64,000 nt of DNA from Pigmentiphaga daeguensis (GCF_039523035.1 NZ_BAAAEN010000007.1:153570-217569); one strand, 5' to 3'. Shown: positions 54,261 through 62,617, counted from the stretch's first letter. Numbers and translations: made by a program. Notes: generated by a model from the letters alone, not told the origin.

Positions 54261-55067
54261 CTAGTCGATGTCGAAATAGGCTTCGGGCTGGGGACCGGCG
54301 ACGGTCACGCGGTTCAGGTAACGCGGATAGTCGCCGTAGTCATGCACGGCGTAGTGCGTCGTGCACCGGTTGTCCCAGATGATCGCGTCGCCCGCCGACC
54401 ACCGGTGCCGGTAGCTGAATGCCGGCTGGCCGTTGTAGCGGCGCAGCCAGTCCAGCAGCAGCGCGCTCTCTTCCCTGCCTATCCCTTCCAGGTGCTCCGC
54501 ATGGGCGCTCAGGTAGAACACCGGCCGGCCGCTGACCGGATGCCTGATCACCAGTGGATGCGCAAAGCCGGGCAGGTCGTCGCGGCTCGCGCCGGTGCGC
54601 ACCTTGACCTGCCCGCGGTTGTAGTGCACCGCGCGGATCCGATTGATGAGCCGCTTCACGCCCTCCGGCAGGTACTCGTAGACCAGGTACTGGTTGCACC
54701 ACATCGTGTCGCCCCCGAGCGGCGGCAGGTCGATCGCCGTCAGGAACGACAGGTAGGGCGGACACTGATCGTAGGTGCTGTCGGCGTGCCAACGTTCGGA
54801 AATGGCGAGTGCCTTGCCGTTGTTCTTGATGGGGATCGCATGGCGATGCCCGTCGATGGGCTTGAGGAAGGAACCCAGCCAATGTTCACCGAAGCGTCCG
54901 GCGAAATCCTCCAGGCCGCCGGCGTCCAGAAACTGACCGGGCAGATGGATCACGCAATGCTCGGCGATAAGGGATTTCAGCCGCTCGACATCGGCCGGCG
55001 TCGCCTCGGACGCCTTGAAATCGGTGATGCGCACGCCTACGGTCGGCGTCAGGGCCTGGACTTCCAT
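54261..55067 (-). CDS. TauD/TfdA-family Fe(II)/2-oxoglutarate dioxygenase
   Basis: 268 residues. The iron triad is H94-x-D96 (WHADSTYD) and H238 (TTHYAVHDY); R253 (LNRVTV) holds 2-oxoglutarate. The family hydroxylates taurine, sulfonates, 2,4-D and related acids so that sulfite, phenol or similar groups leave. It is the first gene of a six-gene operon with a TTT transporter and 2-hydroxyacid enzymes. The ATG at 55067 fits the family; an upstream ATG at 55100 would add 11 residues. Substrate unknown. Confidence 0.87.
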   Translation of the reverse strand: MEVQALTPTVGVRITDFKASEATPADVERLKSLIAEHCVIHLPGQFLDAGGLEDFAGRFGEHWLGSFLKPIDGHRHAIPIKNNGKALAISERWHADSTYDQCPPYLSFLTAIDLPPLGGDTMWCNQYLVYEYLPEGVKRLINRIRAVHYNRGQVKVRTGASRDDLPGFAHPLVIRHPVSGRPVFYLSAHAEHLEGIGREESALLLDWLRRYNGQPAFSYRHRWSAGDAIIWDNRCTTHYAVHDYGDYPRYLNRVTVAGPQPEAYFDID

Positions 55068-55250
55068 GAATCTGTCTGTCGTCGTTGCGAAGACCGGCAA
55101 GCTTAGTCACCTTGTCCGTTGAAGCGAACAAATAAGATCGACTATCGACATACGTTTTTCGCACCGGCTCGGCATGCCCGGAAGCGGATAAGGTCATGCG
55201 CAATCCTTCGTTCGCCGCGACCCGCGCCGCATGCATCATGCGGGCTCCCC

Positions 55251-56705
55251 ATGTCGTTTGCCGCGATGCCCGGCCCGGGCGCCGCACGAGGCCTCATCCG
55301 CGTGTCCGCACCAGACTCCCTCTCCTTCCCCGCGCCGGCGGACGACGGCCTGCGCATGCCGCGGCGCGCCGTGGCGGTCGGCGCCATCACCCTCGCCGCC
55401 ATCCTGAGCGTGCTGGACGGCAGCATGCTCAACGTCGCGCTGCCCTTGATCTCCGCCGAGACCGGCATGTCTCCCGCGGCATCCGTCTGGCTGCTCAACG
55501 CCTACCAGCTCACTATCGTGGCCAGCCTGCTGCCGCTTGCCGTGGCGGGTGAACGCGTGGGCTATGCCCGCGTCTTCCGGCTGGGGCTGCTGCTGTTCAC
55601 GCTCAGCGCACTGGCCTGTGCCTTCGCGCCCGATGCCCGGACGCTGGTGTCGGCCCGCATCGTCCAGGGCCTGGGCTCGGGATGCATCATGAGCAGTGCC
55701 GCCGCGCTGCTGCGCGCCGCCTACCCCGCGCGCCTCTTCGCCACCGGCCTGGGCATCAACACCATGGCCGTGACGCTGGCCGCCGCGGCGGGTCCCGCCC
55801 TGTCGTCCGCCATCCTCGCCGTCGCCCATTGGCGCTGGCTGTTCTCGATCGCCCTGCCCGCCGGCACCCTCGCCTGGCTCTGCGCCTTCGCCCTGCCCGC
55901 GACGCCGCGCCGCCCGACCCGGCTCGACCTGCCCAGCATGGCCCTGAACGTCGCGGCCCTGAGCCTGACCGTCATCGGCCTGGACCGACTGGGCGTCCAT
56001 CCCCCCACGGGCCTGGCCGTCCTGCTCGCGGCGGCGGCCGCCTGGCTGGCCTGGATACGCCGGGATGCCCGCCGCGCCCGCCCGCTGCTGCCGCTGGACC
56101 TGTTCGCCATCGTCCGCTTCCGCCTGTCCATCTTCACGTCCCTGCTGATGTTCGCGACACAGATGGCCAGCCTGATCGCGCTGCCCTTCCATTTCCACGG
56201 CGACCGGGGCCTGACCCTGCCGCAGGCGGCACTGCTGCTGACCGTCTGGCCCATCGGCGCCACCGTCACCACCTTCTTCGCCAGCCGCCTGCTCGCGCGC
56301 TTCGGCGCGGCCACGCTGTGCGCCACGGCCGCCATCGTCATGGTGGCCGGCCTGTCGTGGATCCTGCTGGCCCCGGACCACCTGTTCCTGCTGCTGGCGC
56401 CGGGCCTGGCGCTGGGGGGCATCGCCGTCGGCCTGTTCCAGGCGCCGAACACGCACGACATGCTGTCCAGCCCGCCGCGCGACCGGGTCGGCGCGGCCGG
56501 CGGCATGCAGGCCATCGCCCGCGTGGGCGGCCAGTCGCTCGGCGCCACGCTGGCGGGCATCGGCCTGGCGCAATCCGACCGCATCGGGCCGACCCTGGCG
56601 ATCGCATTCGCGATGGGATTGGCGCTGATGGTGCTGGCGGTGAACCTGCGGCGGCGGCGATTCCTGCCGGCCATGGAACGGACAGGGACGATGGCTCGAT
56701 CTTGA
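55251..56705 (+). CDS. MFS drug/solute exporter, DHA2 (14-helix) type
   Basis: About 484 residues, 13-14 membrane helices. LDGSMLNVALPLI is motif D1 of the DHA2 family, and GERVGYARVFRLG is the first cytoplasmic loop motif A. Exports drugs, dyes or metabolites by proton antiport. Start is uncertain: 55251 and 55266 are both possible, and 55356 would still keep helix 1. It is transcribed toward a HutC regulator whose operator begins in the stop codon of this gene. Confidence 0.82.
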   Translation: MSFAAMPGPGAARGLIRVSAPDSLSFPAPADDGLRMPRRAVAVGAITLAAILSVLDGSMLNVALPLISAETGMSPAASVWLLNAYQLTIVASLLPLAVAGERVGYARVFRLGLLLFTLSALACAFAPDARTLVSARIVQGLGSGCIMSSAAALLRAAYPARLFATGLGINTMAVTLAAAAGPALSSAILAVAHWRWLFSIALPAGTLAWLCAFALPATPRRPTRLDLPSMALNVAALSLTVIGLDRLGVHPPTGLAVLLAAAAAWLAWIRRDARRARPLLPLDLFAIVRFRLSIFTSLLMFATQMASLIALPFHFHGDRGLTLPQAALLLTVWPIGATVTTFFASRLLARFGAATLCATAAIVMVAGLSWILLAPDHLFLLLAPGLALGGIAVGLFQAPNTHDMLSSPPRDRVGAAGGMQAIARVGGQSLGATLAGIGLAQSDRIGPTLAIAFAMGLALMVLAVNLRRRRFLPAMERTGTMARS

Positions 56706-56751
56706 CATCATGATGTCATGCCGTCATGATGCCTTCACATCATGACGGCAT
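56703..56751. promoter_or_regulatory. Double palindromic operator of the HutC-family regulator
   Basis: First element 56703-56718: TGACATCATGATGTCA, a perfect 16-base palindrome that begins in the MFS stop codon. Second element: ATGCCGTCATGATG (56718-56731), six bases, CATCATGACGGCAT (56738-56751), a perfect 14-base inverted repeat. ATCATGAT cores recur in both. It lies 10 bases before the regulator start, where a repressor would block its own expression. Confidence 0.75.
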
Positions 56752-56760
56752 GACTCACGC

Positions 56761-57513
56761 ATGAACCTTCCCAACCCGCTGCTTGCCGAAGGCGGCGCGC
56801 CGCTGTACCGGCAGGTGGCCGAGCACCTCATCCAGCGCATCGCCAGCGGCCAGCTCGTCCCCGGGGATGCCCTGCCCCCGGAAGACAGCCTGTGCCGCGA
56901 GTTCGGCGTCAGCCGCATCACCGTCCGCAAGGCCGTCGAGGAACTGCTGGCCCGCCACCTGATCGTCCGCCGCCGCGGCGTCGGCACCTTCGTCAACGAT
57001 CCGCGCCGGGCCACCAAGGACGTGACCTTGGTAGGCGTGATCGACGAGGTCCTGCCGCGCAACCAGGTCACCGTCGTGGACGAGGCCTGGACGCCCCTGC
57101 CGGCCAGGCTGCGCGAACTCTTCGGCCTGGGCACGCAGCAATGGAAATGCGTGCGCGCGGTCAACCACGTGGCGCCCGCCGAACCGCTGGACTACGCCCA
57201 CTTCTACTTCGCCGAACACGTGGCCGACGGCATAGGCGCCGCCGAGGTGGCCGGTCCGCTGCCGCCGGTCAAATACCTGCAGACCCGCCTGAACGTCCGC
57301 ATCGACCACGCCGACCAGCTCGTCGAGCCCCTGGCCGCCACCCGAGAGATCGCCGCCCGCCTGGGCATCCCCCGGAACACGCCGGTGCTGCGCGCCACCC
57401 GCATCTACTACGACGCGCAGAACCGGCCGGTGGAGATCGTCGATGCGGTCTATCACCCCGAACGCTACCGATACACGGCCACCCTCTACCCCAAGGCGGG
57501 AGCCGGCAACTGA
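56761..57513 (+). CDS. GntR-family regulator, HutC subfamily (UTRA domain)
   Basis: 250 residues. An N-terminal winged helix (PLYRQVAEHLIQRIASGQLVPGD, VSRITVRKAVEEL) is followed by a UTRA ligand domain ending in YHPERYRYTATL. HutC-type proteins repress small catabolic operons and release DNA on binding the substrate or an intermediate. The double palindrome just upstream and the Bug and DUF1028 genes downstream (29 and 26 base gaps) suggest it controls this three-gene operon and itself. Confidence 0.9.
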   Translation: MNLPNPLLAEGGAPLYRQVAEHLIQRIASGQLVPGDALPPEDSLCREFGVSRITVRKAVEELLARHLIVRRRGVGTFVNDPRRATKDVTLVGVIDEVLPRNQVTVVDEAWTPLPARLRELFGLGTQQWKCVRAVNHVAPAEPLDYAHFYFAEHVADGIGAAEVAGPLPPVKYLQTRLNVRIDHADQLVEPLAATREIAARLGIPRNTPVLRATRIYYDAQNRPVEIVDAVYHPERYRYTATLYPKAGAGN

Positions 57514-57541
57514 TTCCTCGTCGTCTTTCCAAGGACACGCC

Positions 57542-58534
57542 ATGCGCTCGAGCAGATGGAACGGCAAGTTGTCGAAGTGGTCACGCTACCTGTTGCTGGG
57601 GGTAGCCATAGCCAGCAGCCAGGCGGCCGCGCAGGACTATCCGGCGCGCCCGGTCAAACTGGTCAGCCCCTGGGCGCCCGGCGGCGCCAACGACATCTTC
57701 TGCCGGGCGCTGGCGCAGAAGCTGACCGAATCGCTGGGCCAGCCCGTGGTCGTGGAAAACCGCCCCGGCGCGGCCGGCACCATAGGCTCGGACTACGTGG
57801 CCAAGGCGCCGGCCGACGGCTACACCCTGGTCATGGGCAGCTCGCCCACCCACTCCATCGCGCCCGGCCTGTATCCCCGGCTGCCCTACGATCCCATGCG
57901 CGACTTCGCGCCCGTCACGCTGGCCGCCGTGGTGCCCAACATCCTCGTGGTCCATCCCTCGCTGCCGATCCGGTCGGTGCCCGAGCTAATCGACTATGCC
58001 AAGGCCCACCCCCGCCAGCTCAACTTCTCGTCCACCGGCAACGGCTCCTCGCAGCACCTGTTCGGCGAACTCTTCAAGTACCTGGCCCGCGTCGACATCG
58101 TCCACGTCCCCTACAAGGGCACGGGCCCGGCGCTGAACGACCTCCTGTCCGGCCAGGTGCAGATGGCCTTCGAGAACCCGCCCGCCCTGCTGCCCCACAT
58201 CCAGGCCGGCCGCCTGCGCGCGCTGGCGGTGGCGGGCACCAAGCGATCGGCCTCGCTGCCCGACCTGCCCACGGTGGCCGAGGCCGGCCTGCCCGGCTAC
58301 GACGTCGCGGTCTGGTTCGGCATCTTCGCGCCGGCCGGCACGCCCAAGCCCATCGTCGAACGGCTGCACAAGGACATCGCCGCCGCGCTCGCCTCGCCCG
58401 ACATCAAGACGCGCATGGACGGCTTCGGCGCCGAGATCATCGGCGCCGGCCCCCAGCAGTTCGATACCTACCTGCGCGCCGAGATCCCCAAGTGGGCCGC
58501 CATCATCAAGGCGGCCAACGTCAAGGTCGACTAG
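57542..58534 (+). CDS. Bug-family solute receptor in the HutC operon
   Basis: 330 residues with a signal peptide (basic MRSSRWNGKLSKWSR, hydrophobic core, cut near AAAQ, about 31). YPARPVKLVSPWAPGGANDIFCR, VVVENRPGAAGTIG and HVPYKGTGPALNDLLSG are Bug signatures. AAGGA precedes the ATG. Second gene of the HutC-Bug-DUF1028 operon; the ligand is likely the inducer or the substrate of the DUF1028 enzyme. Confidence 0.89.
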   Translation: MRSSRWNGKLSKWSRYLLLGVAIASSQAAAQDYPARPVKLVSPWAPGGANDIFCRALAQKLTESLGQPVVVENRPGAAGTIGSDYVAKAPADGYTLVMGSSPTHSIAPGLYPRLPYDPMRDFAPVTLAAVVPNILVVHPSLPIRSVPELIDYAKAHPRQLNFSSTGNGSSQHLFGELFKYLARVDIVHVPYKGTGPALNDLLSGQVQMAFENPPALLPHIQAGRLRALAVAGTKRSASLPDLPTVAEAGLPGYDVAVWFGIFAPAGTPKPIVERLHKDIAAALASPDIKTRMDGFGAEIIGAGPQQFDTYLRAEIPKWAAIIKAANVKVD

Positions 58535-58559
58535 CCCCATCCACCCCAAGGAGGTATCC

Positions 58560-59261
58560 ATGACGTTCTCCGTGATCGCCCGCTGCCCGCGCACGGGCAT
58601 GTTCGGCATCGCCATCGCCACGCGCCCCATGGCCATCGGCGCCAAGTGCCCGTTCCTGCGGCCCGGCATAGGGGGGCTGGTCGTGCAGGCCAACGGCGAT
58701 CCCCGCCTGGGACCGCTGGGCCTGTCGCTGCTGGAACAGGGCTATTCCGCCCGCAAGGTGCTGAACGACATCATCGAGAGCGACGGCGAGGACAACATCG
58801 CCTGGCGGCAGATCGCCGTCATCGACAAGGACGGCCGGACCGCCGCCGTCACCGGCAAGGACAACGAGGACTGGAAGGGCCACATCGCCAAGCAGGACTA
58901 TGTCGTGCTGGGCAACCGCCTGACCAGCGAGCGCACGCTCACCGCCATGTCCGAGGCCTTCGAACGGCACGCCGACCTGGAACTGGCCGACCGCCTGGTC
59001 TGCGTGCTGGAAGCCGCGCGCGACGCCGGCGGCCAGGTGGCCGGCCAGCACTCGGCCGCGCTGCTGGTGCACAACAGGAAGTCCTACGCCTGGGTCGACC
59101 TGCGGGTGGACGAACACGACGAGCCCATCGGCGAGCTGCGCCGACTATACGGCCTGTACGTGCCGCTGATCCCCTACTACGACCGGCGGCCGGCCAACCC
59201 CAGCATGCCGCGGGACGATGTGTGGCGGAAGGAAACCGGCGTCCAGGGGGGGCCAAGATAA
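58560..59261 (+). CDS. DUF1028-family protein (Ntn-hydrolase-like)
   Basis: 233 residues. Begins MTFSVIARCPRTGMFGIAIATRP, the DUF1028 signature; GGLVVQANGDPRLG and DNEDWKGHIAKQDYVVLGN are further family blocks. The family is thought to be related to Ntn amidohydrolases and often adjoins amino acid or amide catabolism genes; its reaction is not established. AAGGAGG lies before the start. With a Bug receptor and HutC regulator it forms a compact uptake-and-use operon of unknown substrate. Confidence 0.86.
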   Translation: MTFSVIARCPRTGMFGIAIATRPMAIGAKCPFLRPGIGGLVVQANGDPRLGPLGLSLLEQGYSARKVLNDIIESDGEDNIAWRQIAVIDKDGRTAAVTGKDNEDWKGHIAKQDYVVLGNRLTSERTLTAMSEAFERHADLELADRLVCVLEAARDAGGQVAGQHSAALLVHNRKSYAWVDLRVDEHDEPIGELRRLYGLYVPLIPYYDRRPANPSMPRDDVWRKETGVQGGPR

Positions 59262-59379
59262 GGGTTCCTGACAATACCGTTCCACCACATCCAGGATCGA
59301 TGATGCGATTACACTTTTGAAGCCAGACCGTAATCCGCCGCGCCGCAGGTGAGGAGTCGCACCTTGCGCGCGGGAACGT

Positions 59380-61296
59380 ATGAACACCCTGTTCCCCCTC
59401 CTTTTGTCCGCCCTGACTCCGATCGCGCTGACTTCGGTCTATGTCGCGCTCAGGGCGTGGCTGCCCGGCGGCAGGCAGGGGAACCTCCACATGTCGGTGC
59501 TGTTCGGCGCCGCGATGTGGCTGGCCATGATGTCCTCGGTCCACCACGGCCCATACACGATCGCCGACATGCGAGGCGCCATCCTGGTGCTGGCCTACCT
59601 GTTCGGCGGCCCCATACCCGCGCTCGTGTCCCTGGTCATCGGCGCCATCACGCGCAGCTGGATAGGCGGCCCCGTGGCCCCCATAGGCGTGGCGGTCCTG
59701 GCCACCATCTTCCTCGGCATCCTCCTCCTGGCGCGCTGGCCCGACCGGCTCGTGCCCGAGCCCGGCGCGGTCTCGGCGCGCGCCCTCGCCACGATGGGCG
59801 CCTGGGCCTCGCTGAACCAGGCCGCCGCGCTATGGCTGGCCCATGCGGCCGGAGCGCTGCTCATCGTCATGCCGCTCACCCAGTTCTGCGTGACCATGAT
59901 CGCAGGAGGCATGCTGATACTCATCCAGCAGAAGACCAACCTGGGCCGCAAACTCAACGAGCAGCAGGACCTGGTCAGGACGCTGCTGGTCCGGGACCGC
60001 GCCTCCGGCCTCCTCAACCGGGCCGGCTTCTGGCTCGAACTGGATGCCGCGCTTCGAAAACTCGCCGGCTCCGACGACAAGATCGTCGTACTGCTCATTT
60101 CCATCCGCCGGCTGCGCAACGTCAGCGTGACGCTGGGCCCGCGCCTGTCCGAATCCCTGCTGACCCAGGCAGCGCGCAGGCTGGAAGCCGTGGTGAAGAA
60201 CCCGACCCTGGCGCGCTTCGACGATGGCACCTTCGGCCTGTTCGTCATGGCCGATCCCCTGGACGAAACCGTCGCGCTGGTCGACGACGTCTTCGCCGCC
60301 TTCCGCCGCCCCTTCCATTTCCATGGCCGCGACCTGCACCTGAGCCTGAACATAGGCATCAGTTCGTCCTCGGGCGACCACGATGCCCTGGAGACACTCA
60401 TCGCGCACGGCAACCAGGCCCTGGCGCGCTCCATCACGCTGGGAGAAAACCGGCTGCAGGTCTACGACGAAAACACCGTCGTACAAGCCGTCCGCCCCAT
60501 GAAACTCGAAGTGGAACTGCGGCGCGCGGTCGAGACCGGCAACGAATTCCTCCTGCAATACCAGCCCAAGGTCCACCTGGATACCGGCAAGCTCCACGGC
60601 GTCGAGGCATTGTGCCGCTGGCATTCCCCGGCGCTGGGCCAGGTCGCTCCCGACGAATTCATTCCCGTGGCGGAAACCTCGGGCCTCATCGTCCCCCTGG
60701 GAGACTGGGTGCTACATGAAACCTGTCGCCAGCTCGTCGAGTGGCGCCGGCGCGGCTTCGTCCCGCCAGTAACGGCCGTCAACCTTTCCGCGAAACAACT
60801 GCTGGACGACGACTTTCCCGAAAAATCGTTGCGCTGCGTGCTGGGCCACGGCCTGAGCCCGTCGCAGATCGAGTTCGAACTGACGGAATCCTCCGTGATG
60901 ACGAACCCCAACCTGTCGATCAACGTACTCAACCGCCTCAAGGCCCTGGGCTTCCCGCTATCCCTGGACGATTTCGGCAGCGGCGCCTCGAACATCGGCC
61001 ACCTGAAAGCCCTGCCCTTCGACTGCATCAAGATCGACAAGAGCGTCATCGACGACCTGGGCGCCAGCGACGATGCCGAAATCGTCTGCCAGGCAATCTA
61101 TGGGCTGGGAAGCGCGATGCACCTGGACATGGTCGCCGAAGGCATCGAGACCGAGGTCCAGCGCAACCAGCTGCGCAAGATCGGGTTTACCTTGGGACAA
61201 GGGTTTTATTTTTCGCCGGCGCTGAATGGGGATGAGTTGGCCACGGGGTGGCTGGCGCGAGGCTACAGGAGCCAAGGCGCGGAATCGGCCCTATGA
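59380..61296 (+). CDS. Membrane GGDEF-EAL protein with degenerate GGDEF and intact EAL (c-di-GMP phosphodiesterase)
   Basis: 638 residues. Five or six membrane helices (1-185) resemble the 5TM-5TMR_LYT sensor (MRGAILVLAYLFGGPIPALVS). The GGDEF domain follows (about 200-362), but its active loop reads DDGTF at 281-285, so cyclase activity is not expected. The EAL domain (about 372-625) keeps EAL 409-411, N468, E500, D530-D531, K551 and E587, so it should hydrolyse c-di-GMP. Stands alone, with about 120 bases upstream. Confidence 0.9.
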   Translation: MNTLFPLLLSALTPIALTSVYVALRAWLPGGRQGNLHMSVLFGAAMWLAMMSSVHHGPYTIADMRGAILVLAYLFGGPIPALVSLVIGAITRSWIGGPVAPIGVAVLATIFLGILLLARWPDRLVPEPGAVSARALATMGAWASLNQAAALWLAHAAGALLIVMPLTQFCVTMIAGGMLILIQQKTNLGRKLNEQQDLVRTLLVRDRASGLLNRAGFWLELDAALRKLAGSDDKIVVLLISIRRLRNVSVTLGPRLSESLLTQAARRLEAVVKNPTLARFDDGTFGLFVMADPLDETVALVDDVFAAFRRPFHFHGRDLHLSLNIGISSSSGDHDALETLIAHGNQALARSITLGENRLQVYDENTVVQAVRPMKLEVELRRAVETGNEFLLQYQPKVHLDTGKLHGVEALCRWHSPALGQVAPDEFIPVAETSGLIVPLGDWVLHETCRQLVEWRRRGFVPPVTAVNLSAKQLLDDDFPEKSLRCVLGHGLSPSQIEFELTESSVMTNPNLSINVLNRLKALGFPLSLDDFGSGASNIGHLKALPFDCIKIDKSVIDDLGASDDAEIVCQAIYGLGSAMHLDMVAEGIETEVQRNQLRKIGFTLGQGFYFSPALNGDELATGWLARGYRSQGAESAL

Positions 61297-61388
61297 GCTG
61301 TCGATTCCGGCCGCCTTCATTCGTCGTACCGGTGACACCGGTCGCCTCACAGGCTGGCCGGCTCTCGATATATGCTACCGAGGCCAAC

Positions 61389-61559
61389 ATGGCAACCCAA
61401 GAAAAAGTCACCGGTCCGGCGTCCTACTTCCCTTCGATCGAAAAGAAGCACGGCGAACTGCCCACCCCCGCCATGGCGAAACCGGGATGGGCTGCCGACG
61501 CGGGGCCGCTGGCTGCCCGACACAACAAAGCCAGCATTCCGCCCATAGCCCGCCCCTGA
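61389..61559 (+). pseudogene. Short DUF4287-like N-terminal fragment
   Basis: 56-codon frame starting MATQEKVTGPASYFPSIEKK, which resembles the start of proteins that I recall with a DUF4287 domain. After about 22 residues the similarity is lost and the rest is low-complexity. GAGG precedes the ATG. It is probably the 5' remnant of a gene cut by deletion at the left edge of the decayed island. It could also be a functional micro-protein. Confidence 0.45.
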
Positions 61560-61604
61560 GCGGGCTTTCGCACATTCAACGTATGAAAATGTGCGAGGAA
61601 AACC

Positions 61605-61811
61605 ATGTCAGGAAAAGCGGAACGGCGCGCCGCACGCGCCAGGCTGCGGCGAAAGCGGGCCTATTGGTGGGGTCACAAACTGACCGGGGAAGCTGAGCGG
61701 AGCAAGGTCATCGATACCCCAACGCCATGTAGCTGCTGGATGTGCGGGAATCCTCGCCGCCACTCGGGGGAGCGCACGGTACAGGAACGTCGATGGCTCC
61801 AAGACCTATGA
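61605..61811 (+). CDS. Small Cys-motif protein common in mobile regions, unknown function
   Basis: 68 residues. Basic N-terminus (KAERRAARARLRRKRAYWW) and a C-terminal CSCWMCGNPRR with ERTVQERR. I recall many near-identical small proteins with CWMCGNPR in proteobacterial genomes next to mobile or plasmid-like DNA; no function is known to me. GAGGAAAACC precedes the ATG. The two or three cysteines could bind zinc. Confidence 0.7.
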   Translation: MSGKAERRAARARLRRKRAYWWGHKLTGEAERSKVIDTPTPCSCWMCGNPRRHSGERTVQERRWLQDL

Positions 61812-61820
61812 CCACGTTTT

Positions 61821-62117
61821 TTACGTCTTTTGCACAAGGTCCCGTGCCCGGTGATCCCGGAGCCAGTCCCGCAGCGCGTCATTCATCCTCGACTGCCAAC
61901 CTGGCCCGCTGGATTTGAACGCGTCCACAACCTCCTGATCGTAACGGACCGTGAGTTGGACTTTCGTTTGAGCCGCGCGCGGGCGCCCAACTTTCCGCAG
62001 TTGCTTGAACTCTTCTTTGCCCAGCTCGTAGGTGTCAGGGTCCGCGGCGATGCCGGCGTTGATCGCCGCATCCTCGTCTGGGGTGGGCATGATGAGCCCT
62101 TTCTTAAGCTTCGGCAT
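61821..62117 (-). CDS. brnA: BrnA-family antitoxin
   Basis: 98 residues: flexible N-terminal part and C-terminal ribbon-helix-helix (VQLTVRYDQEVVDAFKSSGPGWQSRMNDALRDWL). It neutralises BrnT and represses the operon by binding palindromic DNA. It overlaps the end of brnT by 14 bases, with GGGAGGTG before the start. The toxin-first gene order is characteristic of BrnTA. Confidence 0.9.
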   Translation of the reverse strand: MPKLKKGLIMPTPDEDAAINAGIAADPDTYELGKEEFKQLRKVGRPRAAQTKVQLTVRYDQEVVDAFKSSGPGWQSRMNDALRDWLRDHRARDLVQKT

Positions 62118-62370
62118 AAGCCTTCACCTCCCTGGAGTTCGCCTTGCGCAGGCTGATTACATGCATCACATCGCCACGCTGCGTGAACACGACACAGAAC
62201 AGGCGTTGTTCGATAACCGCATACCCGATCTCTCGAAGTTCGCCATAGTCGTGCCGGGTATCAGGTTTCGACATCACTTCGGGCCAATCGATCCGAGCTG
62301 CGAGCGCCAAGGACACGCCATGCTTGCTCTGGTTGATTTGATCCTTGGCAGGGTCGAATGTGATTTCCAT
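62104..62370 (-). CDS. brnT: BrnT-family toxin (ribonuclease)
   Basis: 88 residues, RelE-like fold. MEITFDPAKDQINQSKHGVSLALA is the family N-terminus, and RLFCVVFTQRGDVMHVISLRKANSRE carries the basic catalytic region. It cleaves RNA and halts growth when not bound by BrnA. There is no ribosome site before its ATG; the predicted transcript begins at or next to the start codon. Likely a stabilising module of the island. Confidence 0.91.
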   Translation of the reverse strand: MEITFDPAKDQINQSKHGVSLALAARIDWPEVMSKPDTRHDYGELREIGYAVIEQRLFCVVFTQRGDVMHVISLRKANSREVKAYAEA

Positions 62371-62376
62371 TTAATT

Positions 62377-62423
62377 ATTGTAGCTACATAATTAGGGAGT
62401 GGCAATCTATTTTTGTAGCTACA
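62377..62423 (-). promoter_or_regulatory. brnTA promoter with twin TGTAGCTACA operators
   Basis: Minus strand: -35 TTGCCA (62405-62400), 17 bases, -10 TACAAT (62382-62377), then AATTAA and the brnT ATG at 62370. The palindrome TGTAGCTACA occurs twice, at 62379-62388 overlapping the -10 box and at 62414-62423 just upstream of -35, 35 bases apart. This is an ideal arrangement for repression by a ribbon-helix-helix BrnA complex. Confidence 0.8.
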
Positions 62424-62617
62424 GCGCCACCATTCCACGATTAGCAGCCCGGCCGCATCCAGCGCCTCGGTAATCGTCTGCATGGCCTGGGTTCTCCACC
62501 CTCGGCGTGGCGCGCTCGCTGCCCTTGCCCCGCAGTCCCCGTAGCCGGGACATGATCAGCCCGTTGTGTTTGGTAGCGGTGTTCCTATGCACGTCGCGGT
62601 GGTCCGCCAGCCGGCCC
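62424..62617. other. Degraded non-coding stretch in the island
   Basis: About 190 bases with short open frames on both strands but none with a ribosome site, homology that I recognise or a sensible length. Likely remnants of island genes between brnTA and the integrase fragment. Confidence 0.5.
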
